The notes under the pieces are model-generated. The model had not been told where the DNA came from. It was given only the letters and a program-made list of their open reading frames with translations, and searched no databases. 64,000 nucleotides of DNA from Desulfosoma caldarium (GTDB lineage Bacteria > Desulfobacterota > Syntrophobacteria > Syntrophobacterales > DSM-9756): assembly GCF_003751385.1 (NCBI RefSeq), contig NZ_RJVA01000011.1, positions 192,412-256,411 of the forward strand, given 5' to 3'. This document shows, piece by piece, positions 17,441 through 26,373 of this stretch. Position numbers and translations under genes: made by a program. Each line of letters begins with the position of its first letter. Positions within the stretch are counted from its first letter, which is position 1.

Positions 17441-19363
17441 TCACAGCTTTCGAAGATGTTCTTGAAGGGCGCGGAGGGTGTTTTTGTCCAGGTTTTGGTC
17501 TCGGTACACGGCGCGTTCAAAGCGTTGCGCAAAACGCATGGCGCGGTCTCGAAGATCGGGATCGTCGATGGCCTTGGCCGCCTCTGCCACCCCCTGGCAT
17601 TCCTTCAAGACATACCCGTGGCGCAAAAGGCGGCGGGCGTAGGCTCGGCGAAGCCGTTGCGCCGGTTGATGCTTGGGTCGATGCCAAGCCGCCAGAGCAA
17701 AGCACACAAGAGCGAAAAGTCCAAGGATGACCACGCCCGCCGAACGCAGCCGGCCTGCCGAAAAAATGTGGGGCTTTTCGGAAAAAGATGTTGCCAGAGC
17801 TCGAGCGCGTCGCAGCACGGAAAACTGTTTTTCCACGTCATAGTCCACGACGATGCGAAACCAGTAGTAGTTGAGCGTATCCATAAAGACGCGCCATCGA
17901 GCCAGCAGAGACCGAATGTAGAGTTGCGCCGGCGTGAGCGCGGCGGCCGGTGTGGGGTCCACTCGAAGCCAACCTTGGCCGTCCAGGTACACCTCGGTCC
18001 ACACATGCGCGTGCTTTTGCAAAACAAGGTAGTATCCGCCCGTTTCATTGTAGTAACCGCCTCGGTAGCCCCCCACGAGCCGTGCGGGCACCCCCGCAAG
18101 ACGTGCCAGAACCGCCAGGGCCGACGCAAAATATTCGCAGTTGCCTCGCCGGTCTTTCAGCAAAAAGGTCTCCAGATCTTTAGGAAGATTTTCCAAGGCG
18201 TAGTGAAAGTCCGAGGATTGCAAAAAAGCGGTGATGGCCTCCACGCGCTTGGCCGGCGATGGCTCATGAGCCCAAGACTGCGCCAGGTCCACCACGCGGA
18301 GCGATATCGAAGGCGGAAGATCCAGCAGTTCCGGGCCAGGAGGGTCTTCTTCCACAAAAGGCGTCACGGGCCGGGACCACACCACATAGCGGGTTTTTTT
18401 AAAGAGCGGTGAGAAAACGCGAAAGGTGCCATGGCCTCTCGTTCGCGTGGGAAGGCGTTCCACGGCCACCGGACGATCCAACCCGAAGAGCACATCCATG
18501 CCAAAGGGTTCCATAAAAATCGTCTGCCGCACATCACCGGCTTTCTTCTCGGCCCCATTGGGAAAGACCACCGTTTCCCGCCCAGAAGAGGGGCGCCATC
18601 GCGTGCCGTCGAACTCGTCAAAGACCATGCCGCGCCAGTACAAATCCTTGAAGGCCACCGGAGCCATCTGGGCTCGAAACACCACGGCGGCGTCTTCCTG
18701 AATGGAGGTTACGTCCCCAAGACTGACCGTATCCGAGAAACCGGATCGTCCCATGCCCGCTTTGCCAAAAGCCCACAAGAGATTCAGAAGCGGAAAATTG
18801 GTCCTCGGCAGAATGAAAAAGAGGATCAAGGCCACGGGAACGGTCAGGGTTCCGATGGCCATGGCCACAGCGGACAACTGCGCCACGGCCTTCACGGGAA
18901 GTTGTCCCAAAGGGTCGGCGGCTTCCAGGGTGAGCAGAAGCAGGGATAGGGTGAGCAGAAGGGCCAGGGGAACGAGAAAGAACAGAAATGAGATGCTCAT
19001 GGACATAAGGCCCAAGCCCAAGAGCAAAAAGAGACACAGGAGATAAACCTGCAGATAGTCCCGCTGAAACTGGGCTTCCAGGAGTTTGATGCCCAGAAGC
19101 ACCAGCACGCCGTCCACCAAGGGTTCCACCAAAAGGTCCGCGCGGATTCGAGAAAGGGAGAGCCCCATGACGGCCAGCGCAAGCCCGTTGAGGAGATGCC
19201 TCGACACCGAAAAGGGCCTCAAAAAATGCCTCACCGCCGAAAGCGCTGCAAGCGCCGCAAAGGCGGCGTCTGCCAACGGGTGCACGAACTCAAAGACGGC
19301 CCCGTAGCTCAAGGCTGCGGACACATAGGTGACGGATAAAAGGACCGTTCTAGTCTTGACCAT
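17441..19363 (-). CDS. TgpA-type membrane transglutaminase
   Basis: 640 residues. About six hydrophobic segments fill residues 5-190 (DUF3488/TgpA N-terminal type). A periplasmic transglutaminase-like domain follows, with Cys409 (RRGNCEYFA), His453 (HAHVWTEV) and Asp469 (RVDPTP). There is then a further membrane segment near 560 and a cytoplasmic tail like DUF4129. This layout matches bacterial TgpA-like proteases or transglutaminases of unsettled substrate. The gene follows the DUF58 gene with a 14-base overlap, and a MoxR ATPase is upstream: the classical MoxR-DUF58-transglutaminase operon. Confidence 0.88.
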   Translation of the reverse strand: MVKTRTVLLSVTYVSAALSYGAVFEFVHPLADAAFAALAALSAVRHFLRPFSVSRHLLNGLALAVMGLSLSRIRADLLVEPLVDGVLVLLGIKLLEAQFQRDYLQVYLLCLFLLLGLGLMSMSISFLFFLVPLALLLTLSLLLLTLEAADPLGQLPVKAVAQLSAVAMAIGTLTVPVALILFFILPRTNFPLLNLLWAFGKAGMGRSGFSDTVSLGDVTSIQEDAAVVFRAQMAPVAFKDLYWRGMVFDEFDGTRWRPSSGRETVVFPNGAEKKAGDVRQTIFMEPFGMDVLFGLDRPVAVERLPTRTRGHGTFRVFSPLFKKTRYVVWSRPVTPFVEEDPPGPELLDLPPSISLRVVDLAQSWAHEPSPAKRVEAITAFLQSSDFHYALENLPKDLETFLLKDRRGNCEYFASALAVLARLAGVPARLVGGYRGGYYNETGGYYLVLQKHAHVWTEVYLDGQGWLRVDPTPAAALTPAQLYIRSLLARWRVFMDTLNYYWFRIVVDYDVEKQFSVLRRARALATSFSEKPHIFSAGRLRSAGVVILGLFALVCFALAAWHRPKHQPAQRLRRAYARRLLRHGYVLKECQGVAEAAKAIDDPDLRDRAMRFAQRFERAVYRDQNLDKNTLRALQEHLRKL

Positions 19364-20222
19364 GAAGGGCCAACGCCTTCAAGAGTTCTCTTTTATGCGG
19401 CAAAGACGCCTTGGGTTCGTAGATTTGGCCTTCCAGAACCAACCCGACGGCCTTTCCGCGACGCACGGCCCAGTTGATGACAAAAGCGGCGCAGGACAAA
19501 CGGCTTTCCCAATTTTTTCCGGGCAGGTGCGCCACATTCACCACCATGGCGTCTTCGGTGGTGATGGAAAATTCCTTGGTGAGCCATCGGTCGGTTCGCG
19601 CCGAACACTTCCAGTGAATCTTCTTGAGTGGATCCCCTGCCTGGTACTCTCGAATGCTGCGAAGATCGTGCTCTTCGCCCGTGCGGTGTTCCAAGGACTT
19701 GTCTTCACCGTGATCGGTTTGCGCGAAAGGTTTTGTGGCCGGCCGGCATGGCACCGGTTTGGGATAAACGATCACCGTTGGCAAAGGGCTCAAGAGGCGG
19801 GTTCGCTCAAAAAAGCCGAAAGGAAAGGGAGACGCCACCCAGACGGGCACGGAAGGAAAGGCCCCTCGCCGTTCAAAGCGCACCGGAATCGTTCGCCTCT
19901 TCTCCGAGGCGCGCTCCACGTAGGTAAACAGAACCTTTTCCGAGCCCACATGCACGTACACCAGGTAGATGGGAAAAAAACGACGCCGGTTTCGCACCCG
20001 CACGATCACCGGCGCCGGCGTTTTGGCATAGATTTCTTCGGGCAGAGAAACGCTCACGTCCACCGCTTCCAGGTTGGATTTTCCCGCGATGCCCGAAAGG
20101 AGCATGAAGCCCAGAAGTGTGGACGTGATGACATAGATCAGGTTGTTGGCCGTGTTGACGGCGGCAATGCCCACGGCGATGGTCAGAAGGATGTAGATGG
20201 CTCCCGCCTTGGATAGGCGAAT
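19350..20222 (-). CDS. DUF58 domain protein
   Basis: About 290 residues: two N-terminal membrane helices (AGAIYILLTIAVGIAAVNTA and the next), a beta-rich middle, and the DUF58 core DLRSIREYQAGDPLKKIHWK with a von Willebrand-like fold tendency. Partner of the MoxR ATPase. The start is a puzzle. Homologues begin at about MIRLSKAG, but here that codon is ATT at 20222, overlapping the moxR stop as TAATT. No ATG, GTG or TTG lies close by; the frame is open upstream inside moxR to 20450. ATT initiation or a recent ATG-to-ATT change is my reading. Confidence 0.82.
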   Translation of the reverse strand: MRLSKAGAIYILLTIAVGIAAVNTANNLIYVITSTLLGFMLLSGIAGKSNLEAVDVSVSLPEEIYAKTPAPVIVRVRNRRRFFPIYLVYVHVGSEKVLFTYVERASEKRRTIPVRFERRGAFPSVPVWVASPFPFGFFERTRLLSPLPTVIVYPKPVPCRPATKPFAQTDHGEDKSLEHRTGEEHDLRSIREYQAGDPLKKIHWKCSARTDRWLTKEFSITTEDAMVVNVAHLPGKNWESRLSCAAFVINWAVRRGKAVGLVLEGQIYEPKASLPHKRELLKALALHGQD

Positions 20223-21244
20223 TACGCGGGGACGGGAACCCTTTGGAGCAGCAATCGGATCATCTCCTTCTTGTCCTCGGAGGAGTATTCCTCCCGAAAA
20301 ACCACACGATGAGCCATCACATAGGGAGCCACGGCTTTGACGTCTTCCGGAATCACGTAGTCTCGACCTTCCATAAAGGCGTGGGCGCGCGATGTGTGCA
20401 GCAGAGCCAGGGACCCTCGCGTGGACAGCCCTGCCGTGAGGTCTTCGCAACGCCGACTTTCTTCGATGATGCGCATCAGGTAGTCGAGAAGGGTGTCCGA
20501 GGTGATCATGCGCTTTCGAATGAAATCTTGAATCATGAGGACTGTGTCCTGGTCCATGACGGGATCCAGGCTATAGAGTTCCCGGCGCTTGCTGCCGCCC
20601 CGCAGAATTTCCAATTCCGCTTCCCGGCTGGGATATCCAATGCGAATGCGCATCATGAAACGGTCCATCTGGGATTCCGGTAGCGGAAATGTTCCGAATT
20701 GCTCCGCCGGGTTTTGGGTGGCGATGACGAAAAAGGGTTTGGGAAGATCCATGGTGCGCCCTTCCAAAGTGACCTGTTTCTCGCCCATGGCTTCCAGCAG
20801 AGCGCTCTGGGTCTTGGGGGTCGCTCGATTGATTTCATCCACCAGAATGATGTTGTGAAAAATGGGCCCCGAATGGAACTCAAAGACGCCCGCCGTGCGA
20901 TTAAAAATGGACAATCCCGTGATGTCCGTGGGTAAAAGGTCACTGGTGCACTGAATGCGCGCAAAAGACAGGCCGAGAATCTTGGCCAGACCGATGGCCA
21001 AGGTGGTCTTTCCCAATCCGGGCAGATCTTCGATGAGTAGGTGGCCGCGCGAAAAAAAACATATGAAGGCCAGGCGCAGGGGCTTTTCTTTGCCGTGCAG
21101 GTAACGGCCGAGGGTCTGCATCGCCCTGGCGATGGCCTCATGCGCTCGGCCCATGTCTTGGCCGTCCAGGGCCGAATCGTTTCGGTTCTCGCGCACGTCC
21201 ATGACCGACGACATGTCCTGCACCTTTGGCCGCTTGCTTCCCAA
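20222..21244 (-). CDS. MoxR-family AAA+ ATPase
   Basis: 340 residues with Walker A DLPGLGKTT, Walker B ILVDEINRA, sensor IATQNPAEQ and an arginine-containing PESQMDRF segment. MoxR ATPases act as chaperones for partner proteins, usually von Willebrand/DUF58 proteins encoded next door, as here. The first ~20 residues are poorly conserved, so an internal Met may be the true start. It begins four bases after the purM stop. Confidence 0.92.
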   Translation of the reverse strand: MGSKRPKVQDMSSVMDVRENRNDSALDGQDMGRAHEAIARAMQTLGRYLHGKEKPLRLAFICFFSRGHLLIEDLPGLGKTTLAIGLAKILGLSFARIQCTSDLLPTDITGLSIFNRTAGVFEFHSGPIFHNIILVDEINRATPKTQSALLEAMGEKQVTLEGRTMDLPKPFFVIATQNPAEQFGTFPLPESQMDRFMMRIRIGYPSREAELEILRGGSKRRELYSLDPVMDQDTVLMIQDFIRKRMITSDTLLDYLMRIIEESRRCEDLTAGLSTRGSLALLHTSRAHAFMEGRDYVIPEDVKAVAPYVMAHRVVFREEYSSEDKKEMIRLLLQRVPVPA

Positions 21245-21248
21245 GGCC

Positions 21249-22292
21249 TTAAATCAGGCGCACGGGCAAATCTTCGGGCTGGCGCGCCACGATTTCTCCG
21301 ATGCGAAACGCGGCATAGCCCATACCTGCCAGGCGCCCCAGAATGTCTTCCAGATCCTCGGCCCCCACCACCATCACGTAGCCGATGCCACAGTTGAACA
21401 CACGGTACATTTCCTCTTGAGACACCTTGCCGGCTTCCTGCAAGAACCGAAAAACCGGAGGCATTTCCCAGGCCGATCGATCGATGACGGCCTGGCATTG
21501 CTTGGGAAGGATGCGAGAGACATTGTCGGCAAACCCGCCGCCGGTAATGTGCGCCATGCCCTTAACTTGAAACTGACGCAAAAGGCGCAGCACCGGGTCC
21601 ACGTAGATGCGGGTGGGTTCCAGAAGCTCCTCGGCCACCGTGCGGCCGCATTCCTCCAGATAACTGTCCGGCTTGAGGCCCAGTTCATCCATGACGATGC
21701 GGCGCACCAGACTGTATCCATTGGAATGAAGCCCGCTGGAGGCCAACCCCACGACCTGCTGTCCTGCCCGAATGGTGGACCCGTCAATGATGTCGGTGTT
21801 GTCCACGAGCCCCACCGCAAACCCGGCCATGTCATATTCGTTTTCGGAATAGAAACCGGGCATTTCGGCCGTTTCCCCTCCGATAAGCGAACAGTTGGCT
21901 TGTTTGCATCCGGTGACGATGCCTCGAATGATGGCTTCCACGCGGTCCAGATCGATGGAACCCATGGCCAAGTAGTCGAGAAAAAACAGAGGGCGCGCCC
22001 CTTGGACCACGATGTCGTTGACGCACATGGCCACCAGGTCGATCCCCACCGTGTCGTGTTTGTCCGCCCAGAAGGCCACCTTGAGCTTGGTGCCCACGCC
22101 GTCCGTGGAAGACACGAGCACGGGGTTTTTCATCTGCGTACAATCGACGCTGTAAAGCCCGCCGAAGCCGCCGATGTCCGTAATGACATTGCCATGAAAG
22201 GTGGTCTGCACCAGGGGGCGGATTCGGGAAACCAACGTGTTGGCCTTTTCCAGGTCCACTCCAGCTTCTCGATAACGCGACTCGTCAGCCAT
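21249..22292 (-). CDS. purM: Phosphoribosylformylglycinamidine cyclo-ligase (AIR synthetase)
   Basis: 347 residues, full length. It closes FGAM to AIR in purine synthesis with ATP. Visible blocks are YREAGVDLEKAN, DGVGTKLKVA, GIDLVAMCVND, LFFLDYLAMG, GGETAEMPGFY, GLASSGLHSNGYSLVR and ITGGGFADNVSRILP. It heads the purM-moxR-DUF58-tgpA minus-strand run. Confidence 0.96.
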   Translation of the reverse strand: MADESRYREAGVDLEKANTLVSRIRPLVQTTFHGNVITDIGGFGGLYSVDCTQMKNPVLVSSTDGVGTKLKVAFWADKHDTVGIDLVAMCVNDIVVQGARPLFFLDYLAMGSIDLDRVEAIIRGIVTGCKQANCSLIGGETAEMPGFYSENEYDMAGFAVGLVDNTDIIDGSTIRAGQQVVGLASSGLHSNGYSLVRRIVMDELGLKPDSYLEECGRTVAEELLEPTRIYVDPVLRLLRQFQVKGMAHITGGGFADNVSRILPKQCQAVIDRSAWEMPPVFRFLQEAGKVSQEEMYRVFNCGIGYVMVVGAEDLEDILGRLAGMGYAAFRIGEIVARQPEDLPVRLI

Positions 22293-22398
22293 AGCTACTG
22301 ATTCCCCGTTGGGCTAAGGGTCTTAGTGGAACCCGTTCGGATCGAAAAAAGAGAGCACCGTCACGGCGCGGCATTGTAAGGCCCGAAAGCGATGCGTG

Positions 22399-25300
22399 TC
22401 AATCAACCGAGACCACGGCTTCGGAAAAGACAGCCTGAAGCCAGGCGCCGAGCGCGCCATGGAGCAAATCCTCCGCCCGGCGAGTGTCCAACCGGTACTT
22501 TTCCGGAATGAAGCACAGATCCACCGTCCAAACCCCGCGCACGCGCCCGAGAAACGGGGAATGTTCCAGAGCGGATGCCGGCGCTTGCGCCAGGGTGCTC
22601 ATGGCGGCATTCAAGATCGGTTTGCAAGCTTTGATTTTGGCATTTTGCACGCAGAAGTTGTTGGCCATGAAGCGCGGTTCCGGCCAGGGCAATGTCCCCT
22701 GAGCGGCGTCGTCCAAAAGGCCATCTTGCATGAGAAAGAAAAAGGGAGCCACGACGGCCGCCACGGCTTGAGCCCTCAATGGATGCGCCTCATCCAGCAG
22801 GCGAGTCAGAACTTCTTTGAGCTTTTCTTTTTGCGGGTCCATGGAAACGATGGGGACCGCGTCCAGAGTCCCTTGCAGCCGGTCTTTGACCGCTTCGGCG
22901 CACGGTGCGGCGCACACCATGGCGGGCTGCATGCCCGTGTGGTGCACGATGGCCCGAAGGGCTTGCAGGGGAAGTTCCGACGCGTCCTTGACCACAAACA
23001 CCGTGAGCCCCACCGGCTGCGTTCTTTCGGCCGAAAACAGGGCCGCGCGAAATCGTTTGGCGTCGGGCACAAGGCACTGAGCGATTCCTTCCAAGTCTTC
23101 CTTTTCGATAAAGGCCACTTCAGCCGCCTGAACGATGTGGTCCACGGCGACCACTTGAAGAATGTGGCGATGATAGTCAAAAGGTGGGTGGGTCACGGCC
23201 CATTCTTCATAGGTGAGGATCTGCAATTCCTTTTTGAGAGCCTGCGGCAGCCGTTCGATGCTGTCTTCACCGCGCAGATTTTGTTTGGGCACAAGACACG
23301 TGGTGCAGCCGGCATCGGCGGCGGCTTCCAGCTTGATGGCGATGCCCCCAACCGCGGTGAGGCGTCCATGGGTGTCTATTTCTCCCGTCATGGCCACGTC
23401 CCTACGAATGGGCTTTTGAGACAGGGCAGAAGCCAGAGCCAGAGCGATGGCGCCGCCGGCCGACGGGCCGTCCTTCTGACTGGATCCACCCATAAAATGC
23501 AGATGGATGGGCGAGCCCAGTTGCTGCACGTCGATCTGCAGCGCGTCGGCGCATTGCAAAATGCCGGTCATGGCCACCTTGCGGCTTTCGTCCATGACCT
23601 TTTGTATATTGCCCGTGGCATGGACCAGACTCATGTAGCCGGCAGGGCTTTCCAGGGGCACTTCCGTGCCGAAGCGAATGGGCGTTGCCTGAATGGGAAT
23701 GACCGAACCCACGCCCCGTTCCACATTGACACCCAGAGCCAGGATTTCCCCGACGCGGTCTTCTTCGCTGATTTTCCAAGGCCGCATGGGAGCATTCAGG
23801 TATTCCTTAATCTTTTGTCGTGTGATCCAAACGGGCCTCGGCGCGCCGTTGACCAATTCCTTGCGCTGAATGCGAAAGAAAAGGGTGCGCAAGAGCCGCT
23901 CCAGATCTCGAACCCCCGCTTCGTAAGTGTATTCGCGCACCAGATGGCGCAGCAGTTCCTGTTCTTGGTCGGGAGGAAAGGCGATGTCGGTTTCCAAAAT
24001 GTTGTAGCGGGATCGCAATCGCCCGATCAGATGGTGCCGCGCGATGGCCACCTTTTCTTCCACGCTGTAACGGTCCAAGAAAACGATTTCACAGCGGTTG
24101 GCCACCGGAGGCGGCACGGTCTCCAGGGTGTTGGCGGTCAGAATGAAATGACAGTTGCTCAGGTCGATATCCACCGTGGTCTGAGTGTACTTGTCATGAA
24201 ACAGATGGTTTTGTTCGGGATCCAGGATTTCCAAAAGGGTGGCGATGGCGAACTTTTCGGTCTTGTCCGCTTCGTCCAGAATGAACATGCCGTTCATGCA
24301 CCCCATCTTGATGAGGCCTTGAACGATGGCGCCCGGTTTGGACCCTTCGTAGGTGAACCCGTGCCCTCGAAGATCCGATTCGTCCCGCATGCCGCCCAGA
24401 GAAATCTTGTGGTAAGGAATGCCCAAGTTCTGAGCGATGGAAATGGCCAGCGAGGTCTTGCCGACGCCTGGAGGGCCAACAAAGAGAAAGGAGCTTCCCG
24501 TGCGTTCCCACCCTTCCGCCTTCAAGGGATCAAACTGGCGGTAGCGACGAATAAGGTTGGTGAAAAAGTCGCACACGATCTCCTTAGGCCGATCCAGTCC
24601 GTAGTGGGTGCGATGCAGACCCTCCTCAAAGTCCTGCACACGCACCTTGATGGGTTTGATTTTTTTCCACGGAATGGACAGTAAGGTTTCGATGAATTCG
24701 CTGTACTTGGCGCCGCTGTGGCCGGCCGCGAGGGTTTTGTTTTTCTCTATGAGTTCAATGACCTGAGTCGGATAGGCCGGGTTGTTTTTAGCTTCTTCGA
24801 TGCGATCCTTGAGGCTCTTGACCACCGGCGCCGGTTTGGGGGCTTGCGGCGGCTTGGGCGGCTGAGCCGGCCGGCCCACGCTCGAGCCCTGCAGAAACAG
24901 CTTGCAATGCTTTGCAAAGAGCCCAAACAGGGCGTCGTCGTCCTTGTGTTCCACTTCTTCCTGCGGCACGCCCAATTCGTGAAAGAGTCCCCAAAGACCC
25001 CAGCGGTCTCGAAAGGCCATAAGCGCGCGAGGGGCTTCGGCGGGGTCGGCTTCCAAAAGTGCGTCAAAGCCCCGCAAGAGCTTTTCCAGAAAAGCCGTGC
25101 GTTGCACCAGCGAGAGGAGGGTCTGGCGGCTTCGGTTCCAGCATTCTCCCAAAGCCTGCACGCGGCAGTCCGCATCCAGGCTCGACAAGACCTGTGCGAA
25201 AAGAGAATCCTCCAGATCCGCCAGCCAGGAACTGGCCTTCAAGGCCATGCGGTACACCAGGGGAGCCACGGGAATTCCCTGCGCTTCGGCGTCAAAGAGG

Positions 25301-25848
25301 GCCAAGTAGTCCGATCCCTTGATCCCCACCATTTCATCGCCGAGGATGTGCACCAGCAGTCGATAAAAGGTAGGATCGTCCTCCGCCTTGGCCATGGCAA
25401 AAGCCACATCCCTTTCCACCACCGCCGTTTCCGCCGTCTTGGGGTAGAGAAGATGTTCCATCTGGTGTCGAAGCAAGAATTCCGCAAAAGCCAGCGCCCT
25501 GCGTTCTTCGTCTGAACCTTCGGTGACCAGGCCTTTGGAATCCCCTGGAAGCACAAAGGCCAGGTAATCAAAGAGTCGCTCATGAATGGCGATGATCCAC
25601 TGGGCGTCACGCCGCAAAAGAAGGCTCAAAGGCGCGATGACCCTCTGATCGTCCTCCAGCCGTTCCAGGCGCACGCGATCCATGACCAGCGCGCTGTGTC
25701 GAGGGTCCGTGCCGCGTCGAGTGCGAAAGTACGGCAGAACACGCTGTTCCATGACGGTCTTGAGCACACCGAGGACGCGCGTGATGTCGTCTTCTTCGGG
25801 GTAAGGCAATCCCTCAAGAACTTGACGGTCAAAGGTCACCGGAAACAT
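22399..25848 (-). CDS. Oversized Lon-type ATP-dependent protease
   Basis: 1149 residues, against about 780-820 for ordinary LonA. Residues 1-325 do not resemble the usual Lon substrate-binding domain and are followed by a Pro-rich linker (about 328-343). The AAA+ module has Walker A GPPGVGKT at 458-465 and Walker B MFILDEADK at 521-529. The S16 peptidase carries Ser796 (DGPSAG) and Lys839 (IAIKLEAAADAG), so the catalytic dyad is intact. Residues 870-1149 are a C-terminal extension that I cannot assign. It stands alone between purM and the stress gene. It degrades proteins in an ATP-dependent way by family inference; substrate choice may differ because of the extra domains. Confidence 0.88.
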   Translation of the reverse strand: MFPVTFDRQVLEGLPYPEEDDITRVLGVLKTVMEQRVLPYFRTRRGTDPRHSALVMDRVRLERLEDDQRVIAPLSLLLRRDAQWIIAIHERLFDYLAFVLPGDSKGLVTEGSDEERRALAFAEFLLRHQMEHLLYPKTAETAVVERDVAFAMAKAEDDPTFYRLLVHILGDEMVGIKGSDYLALFDAEAQGIPVAPLVYRMALKASSWLADLEDSLFAQVLSSLDADCRVQALGECWNRSRQTLLSLVQRTAFLEKLLRGFDALLEADPAEAPRALMAFRDRWGLWGLFHELGVPQEEVEHKDDDALFGLFAKHCKLFLQGSSVGRPAQPPKPPQAPKPAPVVKSLKDRIEEAKNNPAYPTQVIELIEKNKTLAAGHSGAKYSEFIETLLSIPWKKIKPIKVRVQDFEEGLHRTHYGLDRPKEIVCDFFTNLIRRYRQFDPLKAEGWERTGSSFLFVGPPGVGKTSLAISIAQNLGIPYHKISLGGMRDESDLRGHGFTYEGSKPGAIVQGLIKMGCMNGMFILDEADKTEKFAIATLLEILDPEQNHLFHDKYTQTTVDIDLSNCHFILTANTLETVPPPVANRCEIVFLDRYSVEEKVAIARHHLIGRLRSRYNILETDIAFPPDQEQELLRHLVREYTYEAGVRDLERLLRTLFFRIQRKELVNGAPRPVWITRQKIKEYLNAPMRPWKISEEDRVGEILALGVNVERGVGSVIPIQATPIRFGTEVPLESPAGYMSLVHATGNIQKVMDESRKVAMTGILQCADALQIDVQQLGSPIHLHFMGGSSQKDGPSAGGAIALALASALSQKPIRRDVAMTGEIDTHGRLTAVGGIAIKLEAAADAGCTTCLVPKQNLRGEDSIERLPQALKKELQILTYEEWAVTHPPFDYHRHILQVVAVDHIVQAAEVAFIEKEDLEGIAQCLVPDAKRFRAALFSAERTQPVGLTVFVVKDASELPLQALRAIVHHTGMQPAMVCAAPCAEAVKDRLQGTLDAVPIVSMDPQKEKLKEVLTRLLDEAHPLRAQAVAAVVAPFFFLMQDGLLDDAAQGTLPWPEPRFMANNFCVQNAKIKACKPILNAAMSTLAQAPASALEHSPFLGRVRGVWTVDLCFIPEKYRLDTRRAEDLLHGALGAWLQAVFSEAVVSVD

Positions 25849-25920
25849 GGGGCCTCCTTGGCGTCGGCTTTGTCATCCACAGTGTGAACCCGCACAAGGT
25901 GAGCCATGAGCGGGCGCGGC

Positions 25921-26373
25921 TCACTGCACCACCCAGACCGTGCATTCGCGGGCTTCGCGAATAATCTTGCTGGAGACGCTGCCAAAGAGAAATTCTTCGC
26001 GCTTGCTCATGCCACGCCGTCCCACCACCACCGTCTGGTACCCTCCACGCCGCTGCTCCTCTAGCAGCGTGACGGCCACATTGTCTTCGGGAGCACATAC
26101 CTGAATTTTCATGGTGATGCGATCCTTTGGCACGCCCAGTGTGACCAGTCGGGCTTGCATGGCTTCCAATTGTCGAAGGGCGCGCCCATGTCTTTTTTCC
26201 AGCTCCCGTTCTCTTTGTTGCCGATCGGGGTAAATGTCCGGCTGAGGGGCGATGAGCACGTGAAAGAGGGTCACGAGGATATCGTCGTGGGGGCGTAGCA
26301 TTGTCCCCACGTAGTCCAGAGCCCTCTGCGCGTTGGCGGAGCAATCGATCCCCACAAGTATCTTATGGCCCAT
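25921..26373 (-). CDS. Universal stress protein (UspA family)
   Basis: 150 residues starting MGHKILVGIDCSANAQRALD. The C-terminal ATP-binding signature is GRRGMSKREEFLFGSVSSKI (Gx2Gx9G(S/T)). The start at 26373 is supported by GGGAGG upstream; the longer frame is read-through from the kinase-like gene. The two genes overlap by 11 bases and are likely co-translated. Confidence 0.93.
   Translation of the reverse strand: MGHKILVGIDCSANAQRALDYVGTMLRPHDDILVTLFHVLIAPQPDIYPDRQQRERELEKRHGRALRQLEAMQARLVTLGVPKDRITMKIQVCAPEDNVAVTLLEEQRRGGYQTVVVGRRGMSKREEFLFGSVSSKIIREARECTVWVVQ

Noticed and set aside
22396-24684. 762-residue plus-strand frame opposite the Lon-type gene
   Set aside because: Composition is His/Gln/Arg-rich as expected for an antisense shadow; the minus strand has clear catalytic motifs.
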